64,000 bases of DNA from Prevotella sp. oral taxon 299 str. F0039 (lineage in GTDB: Bacteria > Bacteroidota > Bacteroidia > Bacteroidales > Bacteroidaceae): NCBI RefSeq assembly GCF_000163055.2, contig NC_022111.1, positions 868,001-932,000 on the forward strand, given 5' to 3'. This document shows, one piece after another, positions 17,386-24,855 of this stretch. The position numbers were made by a program, and so were the translations under genes. A model generated the notes under the pieces. It ran no database searches and was not told the origin of the DNA. It saw nothing but the letters and a program-made list of their open reading frames with translations. Every line of letters starts with the position of its first letter. Within the stretch, counting starts at the first letter, position 1.

Positions 17386-17928
17386 TTATTGTAGTTCAAT
17401 AGATTCCAGACCTACATTCACAGCCTTCATGTTCAAAGGAATAAGGTGGTGATGCCGTTCAGGAAGCGATTTAAACAATGCTTTCTCTAAACCTTGAACA
17501 CTTACAATAGGACAAACCTTAAGCATTCCTCCTAATACAATCATATTGAAAACTTTAGCATTCTTCAATTCTATAGCCTTCTTCATTGCATCAATTCGAT
17601 ATACTTGTATATCTTTTCTTTTAGGAGGATTGATTATTCCGTTTCCGTCATATATCAATATTCCTCCTTCTTTTACTTTAGGTTCAAACTTATCTAAAGA
17701 TGGCTGATTAAGGACAACTGCTACATCATACTTACTTAAAATAGGGGATGATATTCTGTTGTCACTAACAATTACTGTCACATTTGCAGTTCCACCTCGT
17801 TGTTCTGGACCATAAGCAGGCATCCAAGTCACCTCTTTATCTTCCATCAAACCTGTGTAAGCAAGCATCTTTCCCATTGAAAGTACACCCTGTCCACCAA
17901 ATCCTGCGATTATAAATTCTTTCTTCAT
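17386..17928 (-). CDS. korC: 2-oxoacid:ferredoxin oxidoreductase, gamma subunit
   Basis: 180 residues. The family signature IAGFGGQGVLSMGKMLA (about 7-23) and YGPEQRGGTANVTVIVSD identify the gamma subunit of pyruvate/2-oxoglutarate/branched-chain 2-oxoacid ferredoxin oxidoreductases. The complex oxidatively decarboxylates a 2-oxoacid to the acyl-CoA and passes electrons to ferredoxin, and in anaerobes can also run in the carboxylating direction. It overlaps korB by 4 bp. Whether the substrate is 2-oxoglutarate or branched-chain 2-oxoacids (VorABCD) cannot be decided from sequence alone. Confidence 0.9.
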   Translation of the reverse strand: MKKEFIIAGFGGQGVLSMGKMLAYTGLMEDKEVTWMPAYGPEQRGGTANVTVIVSDNRISSPILSKYDVAVVLNQPSLDKFEPKVKEGGILIYDGNGIINPPKRKDIQVYRIDAMKKAIELKNAKVFNMIVLGGMLKVCPIVSVQGLEKALFKSLPERHHHLIPLNMKAVNVGLESIELQ

Positions 17929-18695
17929 AGTTTTGTAATGTCTTTTAAATCTCCCTTAGGATATTGGTCAAACAAGTTATCTTGCATCCATTTATTAGCA
18001 TCAACTGGAGACATTTTCCAACCACTACTACAAGTTGCTACAATCTCTACCAATGAAGAACCTTTGCCTTCCATTGACATTTCAAATGCTTTACGAATGG
18101 CTTTCTTTGCTTTTGCGATAGCTCCTACAGTTTCAACACTTTGTCTTGTTACATAACAAGTGCCTTGAAGTCTACTTGCAAGATCACTCATATTAAGCGG
18201 ATAACCATGCAAATCGGCATCTCTACCAAAAGGACAAGTTGATGTTGGCTGTCCTAATAGAGTTGTTGGAGCCATCTGTCCACCTGTCATACCATAAATA
18301 GCATTATTGATAAAGATGATGGTAATATTCTCACCTCTATTTAATGCGTGGATAGTTTCAGCAGTACCAATACATGCCAAATCGCCATCTCCCTGATAGG
18401 TAAACACCAATTTGTTTTGCCATAAGCGTTTTATACCAGTTGCAATGGCTGGAGCACGACCATGTGGAGCCTCTTGCCAGTCTATATCAATATACTTGTA
18501 AGCGAAAACCGCACATCCAACAGGAGATACTCCAATTGCATTTTCTTCCATTCCCATTTCGTTGATCACCTCAGCAACAAGCTTATGAACCACTCCATGA
18601 GAGCAACCTGGACAATAATGCATCTTACTATCATTCATCAATTTGGGCTTTTCATACACCAAATTCTTAGGGTCTATAATAGCTTCTCTGTTCAT
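17925..18695 (-). CDS. korB: 2-oxoacid:ferredoxin oxidoreductase, beta subunit (TPP-binding)
   Basis: 256 residues. The CPGCSHGVVHKL motif (about 28-39) and the thiamine pyrophosphate/Mg site QGDGDLACIGTAETIHALNRG, followed by NNAIYGMTGGQMAPTT, define the TPP-binding subunit. The visible Cys pair near the N-terminus is usual for this four-subunit class. It overlaps both korA and korC by 4 bp, the typical arrangement of a stoichiometric complex. Confidence 0.92.
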   Translation of the reverse strand: MNREAIIDPKNLVYEKPKLMNDSKMHYCPGCSHGVVHKLVAEVINEMGMEENAIGVSPVGCAVFAYKYIDIDWQEAPHGRAPAIATGIKRLWQNKLVFTYQGDGDLACIGTAETIHALNRGENITIIFINNAIYGMTGGQMAPTTLLGQPTSTCPFGRDADLHGYPLNMSDLASRLQGTCYVTRQSVETVGAIAKAKKAIRKAFEMSMEGKGSSLVEIVATCSSGWKMSPVDANKWMQDNLFDQYPKGDLKDITKL

Positions 18696-19774
18696 TGTAT
18701 TCTCTCCTTTAATGCTTTTATAATCTCATCTGGTTCAGGAACAATTCCTCCAAGGCGTCCAAACTGAAATACTTTGATATTTTCGCCAACAGAAAGACGT
18801 ACGTCTTCAACCATTTGTCCTGCATTTATCTCAACAACTAACAAACCTTTCTTTCCTTTTATGACTTCTCTCAACTCTTTTTCAGGGAAAGGCCACAAAG
18901 TAATAGGACGGAAAAGAGCAATATGCAAACCTTCTTCTCTTGCCACTTCAATAGCGTTTTCTGCAATTCGAGCAGCACTACCAAAGGCAACAATCAAATA
19001 ATCTGCATTTTCATTATGCGTTAGTTCGTAACGCACTTCGTTCTCTTTAATTCTTTGATACTTGCTTTGTAGACGATGATTATGTTTTTCCATAGCATCA
19101 GGCATAAGCTCTAATGATGTAATAACATTTACATCACGATCTTTTCTTTTACCTGTAGATGCCCATGGACATTCTTTTATAATTTCTTCTTCTGTCTTTC
19201 GTGGCTTAAAAGGAGGCAAAACCACCTTTTCCATCATTTGTCCTATAATACCATCACTTAATATCATCACTGGATTTCGATATTTGAAAGCCAGTTCAAA
19301 GGCATCATCAACAAAGTCTGCCATCTCTTGTACTGAGTTAGGAGCAAGCACAATTACATTATAATCGCCATTTCCTCCACCACGAGTAGCTTGAAAGTAG
19401 TCACTTTGAGAAGGCTGAATGGTTCCCAATCCAGGACCTCCTCGCTGCACATTAACAATAACTCCTGGCACTTCTGCACCAGCCATATAAGATATTCCCT
19501 CTTGCATTAGCGCAATACCTGGTGAAGATGAGGTTGTCATTACTCTCTTTCCTGCACCTCCTCCACCATAAAGCATATTGATAGAAGCCACTTCACTCTC
19601 TGCTTGTAGCACCACCATACCAGTTGTTTCCCATGGCTTAAGCTGTGCTAAGGTTTCTATTATCTCGCTTTGAGGGGTTATTGGGTAACCAAAATAACCA
19701 TCGCATCCACATCTAATAGCGGCATGCGCAATGGCTTCATTACCCTTCATCAATTTAATTTCTTGTTCGTTCAT
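18692..19774 (-). CDS. korA: 2-oxoacid:ferredoxin oxidoreductase, alpha subunit (VorB/KorA)
   Basis: 360 residues. N-terminus KLMKGNEAIAHAAIRCGCDGYFGYPITPQSE is the catalytic alpha-subunit signature, with YPITPQSE contacting the cofactor in relatives. Also SSPGIALMQEGISYMAGAEVP and the C-terminal transketolase-like domain (VAFGSAARIAENAI, then ALFRPITLWPFPEKEL). In Bacteroidales this protein is often labelled VorB (3-methyl-2-oxobutanoate), which would make branched-chain acyl-CoA or work with 2-oxoglutarate; substrate is unproven. Confidence 0.92.
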   Translation of the reverse strand: MNEQEIKLMKGNEAIAHAAIRCGCDGYFGYPITPQSEIIETLAQLKPWETTGMVVLQAESEVASINMLYGGGGAGKRVMTTSSSPGIALMQEGISYMAGAEVPGVIVNVQRGGPGLGTIQPSQSDYFQATRGGGNGDYNVIVLAPNSVQEMADFVDDAFELAFKYRNPVMILSDGIIGQMMEKVVLPPFKPRKTEEEIIKECPWASTGKRKDRDVNVITSLELMPDAMEKHNHRLQSKYQRIKENEVRYELTHNENADYLIVAFGSAARIAENAIEVAREEGLHIALFRPITLWPFPEKELREVIKGKKGLLVVEINAGQMVEDVRLSVGENIKVFQFGRLGGIVPEPDEIIKALKERIQ

Positions 19775-19780
19775 AAAGGT

Positions 19781-20017
19781 TTACCCTTTCTCTTCTTTTG
19801 TTCTGTATACGGTTATACAGCCATCAGGACACACAATTCCACATGCTGCACATCCAACACAATCGTCAGGATGTATGGATTCAGCATAAGAATAGCCTGA
19901 AACATTAACCTTGTTCTGTGTTAATGAAATCACGTCTTTAGGGCATGCAACTACGCAGAGCATACAACCCTTGCAACGATCAGTGTCCACTACAATGGCA
20001 CCTTTCATCTTACTCAT
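19781..20017 (-). CDS. korD: 2[4Fe-4S] ferredoxin subunit of the Kor complex
   Basis: 78 residues from the ATG at 20017 (MSKMKGAIVVDTDRCKG). Two cluster motifs are seen: CKGCMLCVVACP and CVGCAACGIVCP. It takes electrons from the TPP-bound intermediate. The open frame extends back to 20089, but that would overlap the whole end of the upstream TPR gene and add a non-family hydrophobic leader, so the internal start is preferred; 20008 is an alternative. It lies 6 bp before korA. Confidence 0.88.
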   Translation of the reverse strand: MSKMKGAIVVDTDRCKGCMLCVVACPKDVISLTQNKVNVSGYSYAESIHPDDCVGCAACGIVCPDGCITVYRTKEEKG

Positions 20018-20024
20018 TTCTAAA

Positions 20025-20207
20025 CTATGGATTATAAATGTCTTTGCAATAAAAATTGAAAATACTATCAAGTATCTTTTTAGCCTCAACGGCTGGTGAA
20101 TTGGGATCTAGTTCTATTGCCTGCATATAGCAAGACAATGCTTCTTGTAGATTTCCTTTCTGTTGATGAAGACAACCTAAATCATAAAATTCTTGTGCGT
20201 TCATCAT
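20025..20207 (-). CDS. Small TPR protein in the Kor operon
   Basis: 60 residues containing one good TPR motif ([20 protein letters not shown], then [12 protein letters not shown]). It starts within an ATGA overlap with the folD stop and ends 7 bp before the ferredoxin, so it is embedded in the operon and not a chance frame. Single-TPR proteins this small usually bind another protein; an assembly or scaffold role for the oxidoreductase is a guess from position only. Confidence 0.75.
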   Translation of the reverse strand: MMNAQEFYDLGCLHQQKGNLQEALSCYMQAIELDPNSPAVEAKKILDSIFNFYCKDIYNP

Positions 20208-21082
20208 TTATAATATTCCTTCTTGCCCGCTATTAATGTGTTTTTCATAAGAGAACATATTGTCATAGGTCCAACTCCACCTGGTACAGGTGTAATGAAT
20301 GAACACTTAGAAGATACGTTCTCAAAATCAACATCACCTCTTAATCTAAATCCCGACTTTCTTGTTGCATCTGGAACTCTTGTTGTTCCTACGTCAATAA
20401 CAACGGCTCCTTCTTTCACCATATTTTCTTTTACGAAGCCAGGGATACCAATTGCAGCTATAATAATATCTGCTTCTCGGCATATTTCTTCTATATTTTT
20501 GGTACGAGAGTGGCACACTGTTACAGTAGAATCACCATATTCTTTTTGCAACATCAATTGAGCCATAGGCTTACCTACAATATTACTTCTGCCTAAGACA
20601 ACGCATCTCTTTCCTGATGTTTGAATATTATAGCGTTGAAGTAATGTGATGATGCCTAAAGGAGTGGCAGAAATGAAGCAAGGAAGACCAATACTCATTC
20701 GTCCAACATTAATTGGATGGAATCCATCTACATCTTTTCGATAGTCAATTGCTTCGATTATACGTTGCTCATTGATATGTTTTGGCAATGGTAATTGCAC
20801 TATAAAACCATCAACATCACTATCTTCGTTTAACTGCTTTACACAATTGAGAAGTTCTTCTTCTGTAATATCGTCTTCAAAACGAATTAATGTAGACTTA
20901 AAGCCGCATTGTTCGCATGCTAAGACCTTATTCTTTACGTAGGTTTCGCTACCTCCGTCATGACCTACAAGCACTGCTGCAAGGTGTGGTTGCTTACCTC
21001 CATTTGCAATAATACTTTTTACTTCAGCTGCAATTTCTTCTTTTATAGCAGCTGCAACAGCTTTTCCATCTATGAGTTGCAT
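20204..21082 (-). CDS. folD: Methylenetetrahydrofolate dehydrogenase/cyclohydrolase
   Basis: 292 residues, the normal length. Interconverts methylene-, methenyl- and formyl-THF in the cytoplasm. Signatures: [14 protein letters not shown] with the catalytic Lys, [32 protein letters not shown] for NADP binding, and the terminal [14 protein letters not shown]. It lies 27 bp after ffh and overlaps the TPR gene, so it belongs to the ffh-kor run. Confidence 0.96.
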   Translation of the reverse strand: MQLIDGKAVAAAIKEEIAAEVKSIIANGGKQPHLAAVLVGHDGGSETYVKNKVLACEQCGFKSTLIRFEDDITEEELLNCVKQLNEDSDVDGFIVQLPLPKHINEQRIIEAIDYRKDVDGFHPINVGRMSIGLPCFISATPLGIITLLQRYNIQTSGKRCVVLGRSNIVGKPMAQLMLQKEYGDSTVTVCHSRTKNIEEICREADIIIAAIGIPGFVKENMVKEGAVVIDVGTTRVPDATRKSGFRLRGDVDFENVSSKCSFITPVPGGVGPMTICSLMKNTLIAGKKEYYK

Positions 21083-21109
21083 GATAAGAATATTTTAATT
21101 AGTCGTTAT

Positions 21110-22450
21110 TTACATTCCAGGCATCTTCATTCCCTTCATTCTACTCATCATATTCGCCATGCCATTGCCTGTTACCATCTTCATCATCTTTCGTGTTTGA
21201 TCGAATTGTTTCATCAATCTGTTCACCTCTTGAATATCGGTTCCTGAGCCTTTAGCAATGCGTTGGCGACGACTTGTATTAATAATTTCAGGGTTTGTTC
21301 TTTCTTTTGGGGTCATACTCTTGATGATAGCTTCTACACCTTTAAATGCATTATCATCAATATCTAAGTCCTTCACCGCTTTTCCTACACCAGGAATCAT
21401 CGATGCAAGGTCTTTTAAATTACCCATTTTCTTTATCTGTTCAATTTGCTTTAAGAAATCATTAAAGTCAAACTTATTCTTTTGAATCTTCTTTTGTAAA
21501 CGTTTTGCCTCTTCTTCATCAAATTGCTCTTGAGCTCTTTCCACAAGAGATACAATGTCACCCATACCCAAAATACGGTCTGCCATACGTGAAGGGTGGA
21601 ATAAATCAATTGCTTCCATCTTCTCACCAGTACCCACAAACTTAATAGGTTTGGTTACAACTGTTCGAATTGACAATGCTGCTCCGCCACGAGTATCACC
21701 ATCTAACTTGGTAAGAACAACGCCATCGAAATCTAATCTGTCGTTAAACTCTTTTGCAGTATTCACTGCATCTTGTCCAGTCATTGAGTCCACAACAAAC
21801 AACGTTTCTGTTGGTTGCACCGATTCTTTTAGTTTAGAGATTTCATTCATCATCTCTTCGTCTATAGCTAATCGTCCTGCGGTGTCTATTAGCACAACAT
21901 CATAGCCTTTAGCCTTAGCTTCTTGAATACCATGTTGAGCAATTTCAACTACATTCTTATTTTCTATTTCAGAATAAACAGGAACTCCAATTTGCTCTCC
22001 AACAACCATTAGCTGTTCAATAGCAGCAGGACGATATACGTCACACGCAACAAGTAAAGGCTTTTTATTTTGTTTTGTCTTTAAAAGATTAGCAAGTTTA
22101 CCTGTAAAGGTTGTTTTACCCGAACCTTGCAAACCACTCATTAAGATAATTGAAGGATGGCCTGTTAGCTTTACTTCGGCAGTTTCTCCACCCATAAGCT
22201 CTGCTAATTCATCGTGAACTATTTTAACCATGAGCTGACTTGGCTTCACTGCGGTAAGCACATTCATGCCCATAGCTTTTTGTTTCACTGTATCTGTAAA
22301 GTTTTTCGCTACTTTAAAGTTTACATCGGCATCCAAAAGGGCACGTCTAACATCCTTAAGTGTCTCTGCAACATTAATCTCCGTTATCTTACCTTCGCCC
22401 TTTAATATCTTAAATGAACGTTCAAGTCTATCGCTTAAATTTTCAAACAT
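21110..22450 (-). CDS. ffh: Signal recognition particle protein Ffh
   Basis: 446 residues. GTPase of the signal recognition particle, targeting membrane proteins co-translationally. N and G domains with P-loop GLQGSGKTTFTGKLA and DTAGRL; a C-terminal methionine-rich M domain (about 300-446, ending in a Met/Gly/Lys-rich tail KMMKMVTGNGMANMMSRMKG). First gene of the run into folD and kor. Candidate promoters lie 36 and 148 bp upstream. No SRP RNA gene is visible nearby. Confidence 0.97.
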   Translation of the reverse strand: MFENLSDRLERSFKILKGEGKITEINVAETLKDVRRALLDADVNFKVAKNFTDTVKQKAMGMNVLTAVKPSQLMVKIVHDELAELMGGETAEVKLTGHPSIILMSGLQGSGKTTFTGKLANLLKTKQNKKPLLVACDVYRPAAIEQLMVVGEQIGVPVYSEIENKNVVEIAQHGIQEAKAKGYDVVLIDTAGRLAIDEEMMNEISKLKESVQPTETLFVVDSMTGQDAVNTAKEFNDRLDFDGVVLTKLDGDTRGGAALSIRTVVTKPIKFVGTGEKMEAIDLFHPSRMADRILGMGDIVSLVERAQEQFDEEEAKRLQKKIQKNKFDFNDFLKQIEQIKKMGNLKDLASMIPGVGKAVKDLDIDDNAFKGVEAIIKSMTPKERTNPEIINTSRRQRIAKGSGTDIQEVNRLMKQFDQTRKMMKMVTGNGMANMMSRMKGMKMPGM

Positions 22451-22485
22451 ATTGTCTTTTTCTTATTTTTTATTTTCTAATACTA

Positions 22486-22493
22486 CAAAAGTA
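22486..22493 (-). promoter_or_regulatory. -7 element upstream of ffh
   Basis: TACTTTTG on the minus strand, 36 bp before the ffh ATG, fits TAnnTTTG. The TTTG box at the expected distance is not evident. Confidence 0.45.
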
Positions 22494-22597
22494 ACTAATA
22501 AAATGGTTAATTTTTAAAGAGTGAACTTGCTTTTAATGTATTTTAAAATAGTTTCCTTTCAAAATGCGCACATAAGAAAATGTTGTGCATAAAATAG

Positions 22598-22629
22598 CAA
22601 AGCTATAATACTATCAATTTTCTTACAAA
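22598..22629 (-). promoter_or_regulatory. Distal promoter-like element upstream of ffh
   Basis: TTTG at 22629-22626, a 20-bp spacer, TAGCTTTG at 22605-22598 on the minus strand. The -7 box lies in a small palindrome (ATAGCAAAGCTAT) that resembles one unit of the repeat array at 43562, so it could be a repeat remnant instead. Confidence 0.4.
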
Positions 22630-22810
22630 TTCTTCTCAACCTCCGATCGTTACTTCCGTATTCTTTTACGTTTTATTGTTTATTGTAATTCTACAATAGA
22701 AGCAGATTTACAAAAATAAGAATCATACCCTTTTAGTTTCTTCTCTACTCTTTATAAATCTGCAACTAAATGTATTGTGTATCTTAAAAGAATTCTTACA
22801 ACATAAATTA

Positions 22811-23764
22811 CTATTCTGACTTAAATAAATCTTTAATACCTCCGATACTACCAAGTAGATTTGTCGCTTCATAAGGCAAGTAAACTGTTTTTGTTTTATC
22901 GCCTGTTGCAAGTTCTTGAAGCATTGCAATATACTTTTGAGCTAACAAATAATTGGCAGGGTTAGATGTATCTCCAACGGCTTCAGTAATTTGTTTAATC
23001 GCAATTGCTTCGGCTTCGGCTTTTCTAATACGTGCTTGAGCTTCTCCTTCTGCCTTTAATATGGCTTGTTGTTTAGACGCCTCAGCTCTATTAATCATTG
23101 ACGTCTTCTCACCTTCAGAGCGTAAAACTACTGCAGCTTTTTCTCCTTCTGAGTTCAAAATGGTAGCACGTTTGTTACGTTCTGCTTGCATTTGTTTTTC
23201 CATAGCCTGCAATACGCTTACTGGAGGTGTAATATCTTGAAGTTCTACACGATTCACTTTGATACCCCACTTATTGGTTGCATCATCTAACACGGCACGA
23301 AGTTTCGTATTAATGGTATCACGAGAGGTCAATGTTTGATCTAGTTCTAGTTCACCAATGATATTTCTTAGTGTTGTTTGAGTTAACTTTTCTATCGCAT
23401 TTGGCAAGTTGTTAATTTCATAAACAGCCTTAAAAGGGTCTACAATTTGGAAATACAACAACGCATTGATTTGCATTTGAATATTATCTTTAGTAATAAC
23501 ATTCTGCTTATCAAAGTCATAAACTTGTTCACGTAGGTCAATTGTACTAGAATAAACGTATCTTCCTCTATTTAATGTCATTATTATCTTAGCTCTATCG
23601 ATAAAAGGAATAATAATATTAATACCTGGTTTTAAGGTTGCATAATATTTTCCTAAACGCTCGATGATGCGTGTTTCTGACTGTGGAATAATCACAACCG
23701 ACATTTTAATAAAGATAACTGCAAGTACAACGAGTGCAATTATTACATAAGTGAAATCAATCAT
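22811..23764 (-). CDS. SPFH/stomatin-like membrane protein
   Basis: 317 residues. N-terminal membrane anchor (about 4-24), then the SPFH (band 7) domain with IIPQSETRIIERLGKYYATL and GINIIIPFIDRAK, then a long Ala/Glu/Arg-rich coiled coil (about 190-265), the arrangement of QmcA, stomatin and paraslipin. These form membrane-bound oligomers linked to protease control or lipid microdomains. The NfeD gene immediately upstream is its usual partner. The exact partner protease is not in the window. Confidence 0.88.
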   Translation of the reverse strand: MIDFTYVIIALVVLAVIFIKMSVVIIPQSETRIIERLGKYYATLKPGINIIIPFIDRAKIIMTLNRGRYVYSSTIDLREQVYDFDKQNVITKDNIQMQINALLYFQIVDPFKAVYEINNLPNAIEKLTQTTLRNIIGELELDQTLTSRDTINTKLRAVLDDATNKWGIKVNRVELQDITPPVSVLQAMEKQMQAERNKRATILNSEGEKAAVVLRSEGEKTSMINRAEASKQQAILKAEGEAQARIRKAEAEAIAIKQITEAVGDTSNPANYLLAQKYIAMLQELATGDKTKTVYLPYEATNLLGSIGGIKDLFKSE

Positions 23765-23858
23765 AACTGAGTATTTTAGTTATTAATAATGTTTATAATT
23801 AGTGTTTTTATTTTCTATCAATCTGTTTTTCTATTCGAAAGATACTACTTGTGAGTTA

Positions 23859-24311
23859 TTAATTCAAACGTTCTACCGTCACAACGAGACTATCCATCTT
23901 CACAACTCTTACTCTGTCGCCATTCAAGATATCACTGCTATCGCAACTCACAGCACGCCATTCATCTCCATCTATCTTAACATAGCCATTTGATTCGCCT
24001 TTGATATCTTCAATAACGATCCCCACTCGACCAATGAGTGCATCTACGTTACTAAGACGCTCATTATGTTCTTTGTGCAAAAAGCGTATCATAACAGGAC
24101 GCACAAAGAAGATACTCACCACTGATAGTAGTGCAAAAGCAACTATTTGAAACCAAAATGGACACGAAAGTAGCGAAAAAATAACGGTTAAAAAACCACC
24201 TATTGCTAAACAAAACACAAAGAAAGTTCCTAATATCATTTCTGTAATAAGGCAAACTAATCCAATAAAAAACCAGAATAGCCATAAATTGTTATTCAAA
24301 AAATCATACAT
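23859..24311 (-). CDS. NfeD-family membrane protein
   Basis: 150 residues. Three N-terminal membrane helices (about 10-75) and a C-terminal OB-fold (about 88-148: LIGRVGIVIEDIKGESNGYVK, DGDEWRAVS, DRVRVV), the short NfeD type without a protease domain. NfeD proteins pair with SPFH proteins, and the SPFH gene follows 94 bp downstream. Its promoter lies 28 bp upstream of the ATG. Confidence 0.87.
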   Translation of the reverse strand: MYDFLNNNLWLFWFFIGLVCLITEMILGTFFVFCLAIGGFLTVIFSLLSCPFWFQIVAFALLSVVSIFFVRPVMIRFLHKEHNERLSNVDALIGRVGIVIEDIKGESNGYVKIDGDEWRAVSCDSSDILNGDRVRVVKMDSLVVTVERLN

Positions 24312-24339
24312 ATAATAGAGATTTTATAATTTACTTGTT

Positions 24340-24371
24340 CAAAGATACTAAAATGAGTAGAGAAATACAAA
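24340..24371 (-). promoter_or_regulatory. Promoter of the NfeD-SPFH unit
   Basis: On the minus strand: TTTG at 24371-24368, 20-bp spacer, TATCTTTG at 24347-24340. Both boxes match the Bacteroidetes consensus; the leader to the NfeD ATG would be about 20-25 nt. Confidence 0.65.
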
Positions 24372-24590
24372 TATTTATAACAATTTTCAATAATCAAGAC
24401 CCCTTTGACAATCTTTCTAAAAAAAACTCTACCAACACAATGGCTTGCTGATTCTACAATACAATCTATTTAACGTGAGTTTCATATTAAAAATAATACA
24501 TAAAATAAATCAATAACCGCAAACAGTATTATATTAAACTATTTTGGCTCAATAGGAAAAAGATATATGTAAATATAAAAATATTGTTAG

Positions 24591-24621
24591 AAAAAAGCGA
24601 TGACCTTCACAGGTGATCGCT
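24591..24621 (-). terminator. Intrinsic terminator of the candidate small RNA
   Basis: Minus-strand stem AGCGATCACC / GGTCATCGCT with one internal mismatch, a six-nt loop and a run of six T. Stem arms are 24612-24621 and 24596-24605. Could also end the hexosaminidase mRNA. Confidence 0.75.
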
Positions 24622-24679
24622 CCAAATTTTCAATAGGCATTAGTTTCTTTAAGGTAAAAAGATTGTTTTCAGGATAACA
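24591..24679 (-). ncRNA. Candidate orphan small RNA, about 90 nt
   Basis: Bounded by a two-box Bacteroidetes promoter directly upstream and by a stem-loop with six U residues at its end. No known RNA family was recognised. A 17-codon frame starting at the ATG at 24640 runs through the terminator stem and its stop codon lies beyond the U-tract, so coding is unlikely. It could alternatively be the distal 3' end of the hexosaminidase transcript, which ends 235 bp upstream on the same strand. Confidence 0.45.
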
Positions 24680-24684
24680 TGTAA

Positions 24685-24715
24685 CAAAGGTATATATTTT
24701 TTTTGAATAACCAAA
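24685..24715 (-). promoter_or_regulatory. Promoter of the candidate small RNA
   Basis: Minus strand: TTTG at 24715-24712, exactly 19 bp, then TACCTTTG at 24692-24685. It is one of the best consensus matches in the window, yet it faces no gene for 370 bp. Confidence 0.6.
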
Positions 24716-24855
24716 TATTTTATCTATATTTTTTATGCTTTTTATACATCTCTCTTATTTCATACTCGTTTTAAGTAAAAAAAACACATTAAATATTTAT
24801 TATTCTTTAATTAATATAGGTTTAACAATTTCATATTAAAGACATTATTACTTCT

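Larger units (their letters stand above)
22451..22810. other. Intergenic region between the SPFH gene and ffh
   Basis: 360 bp between minus-strand genes. Holds two ffh promoter candidates (22486-22493, 22598-22629), a weak 7-bp hairpin after the SPFH gene (22681-22698) and a GCACA/TGTGC pair near 22570-22590. No gene seen. Confidence 0.55.
24312..24855. other. Intergenic region downstream of the hexosaminidase, with orphan transcription unit
   Basis: 544 bp. Contains the NfeD promoter and, separately, a complete promoter (24685-24715), about 90 bp of sequence and an intrinsic terminator (24591-24621), described as a candidate small RNA. The rest is AT-rich with no gene seen. Confidence 0.6.

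Noticed and set aside
24587..24640. 17-codon open frame (MPIENLERSPVKVIAFF) within the candidate small RNA
   Set aside because: It runs through the terminator stem, and the stop codon lies beyond the U-tract, so a terminated transcript would lack a stop.
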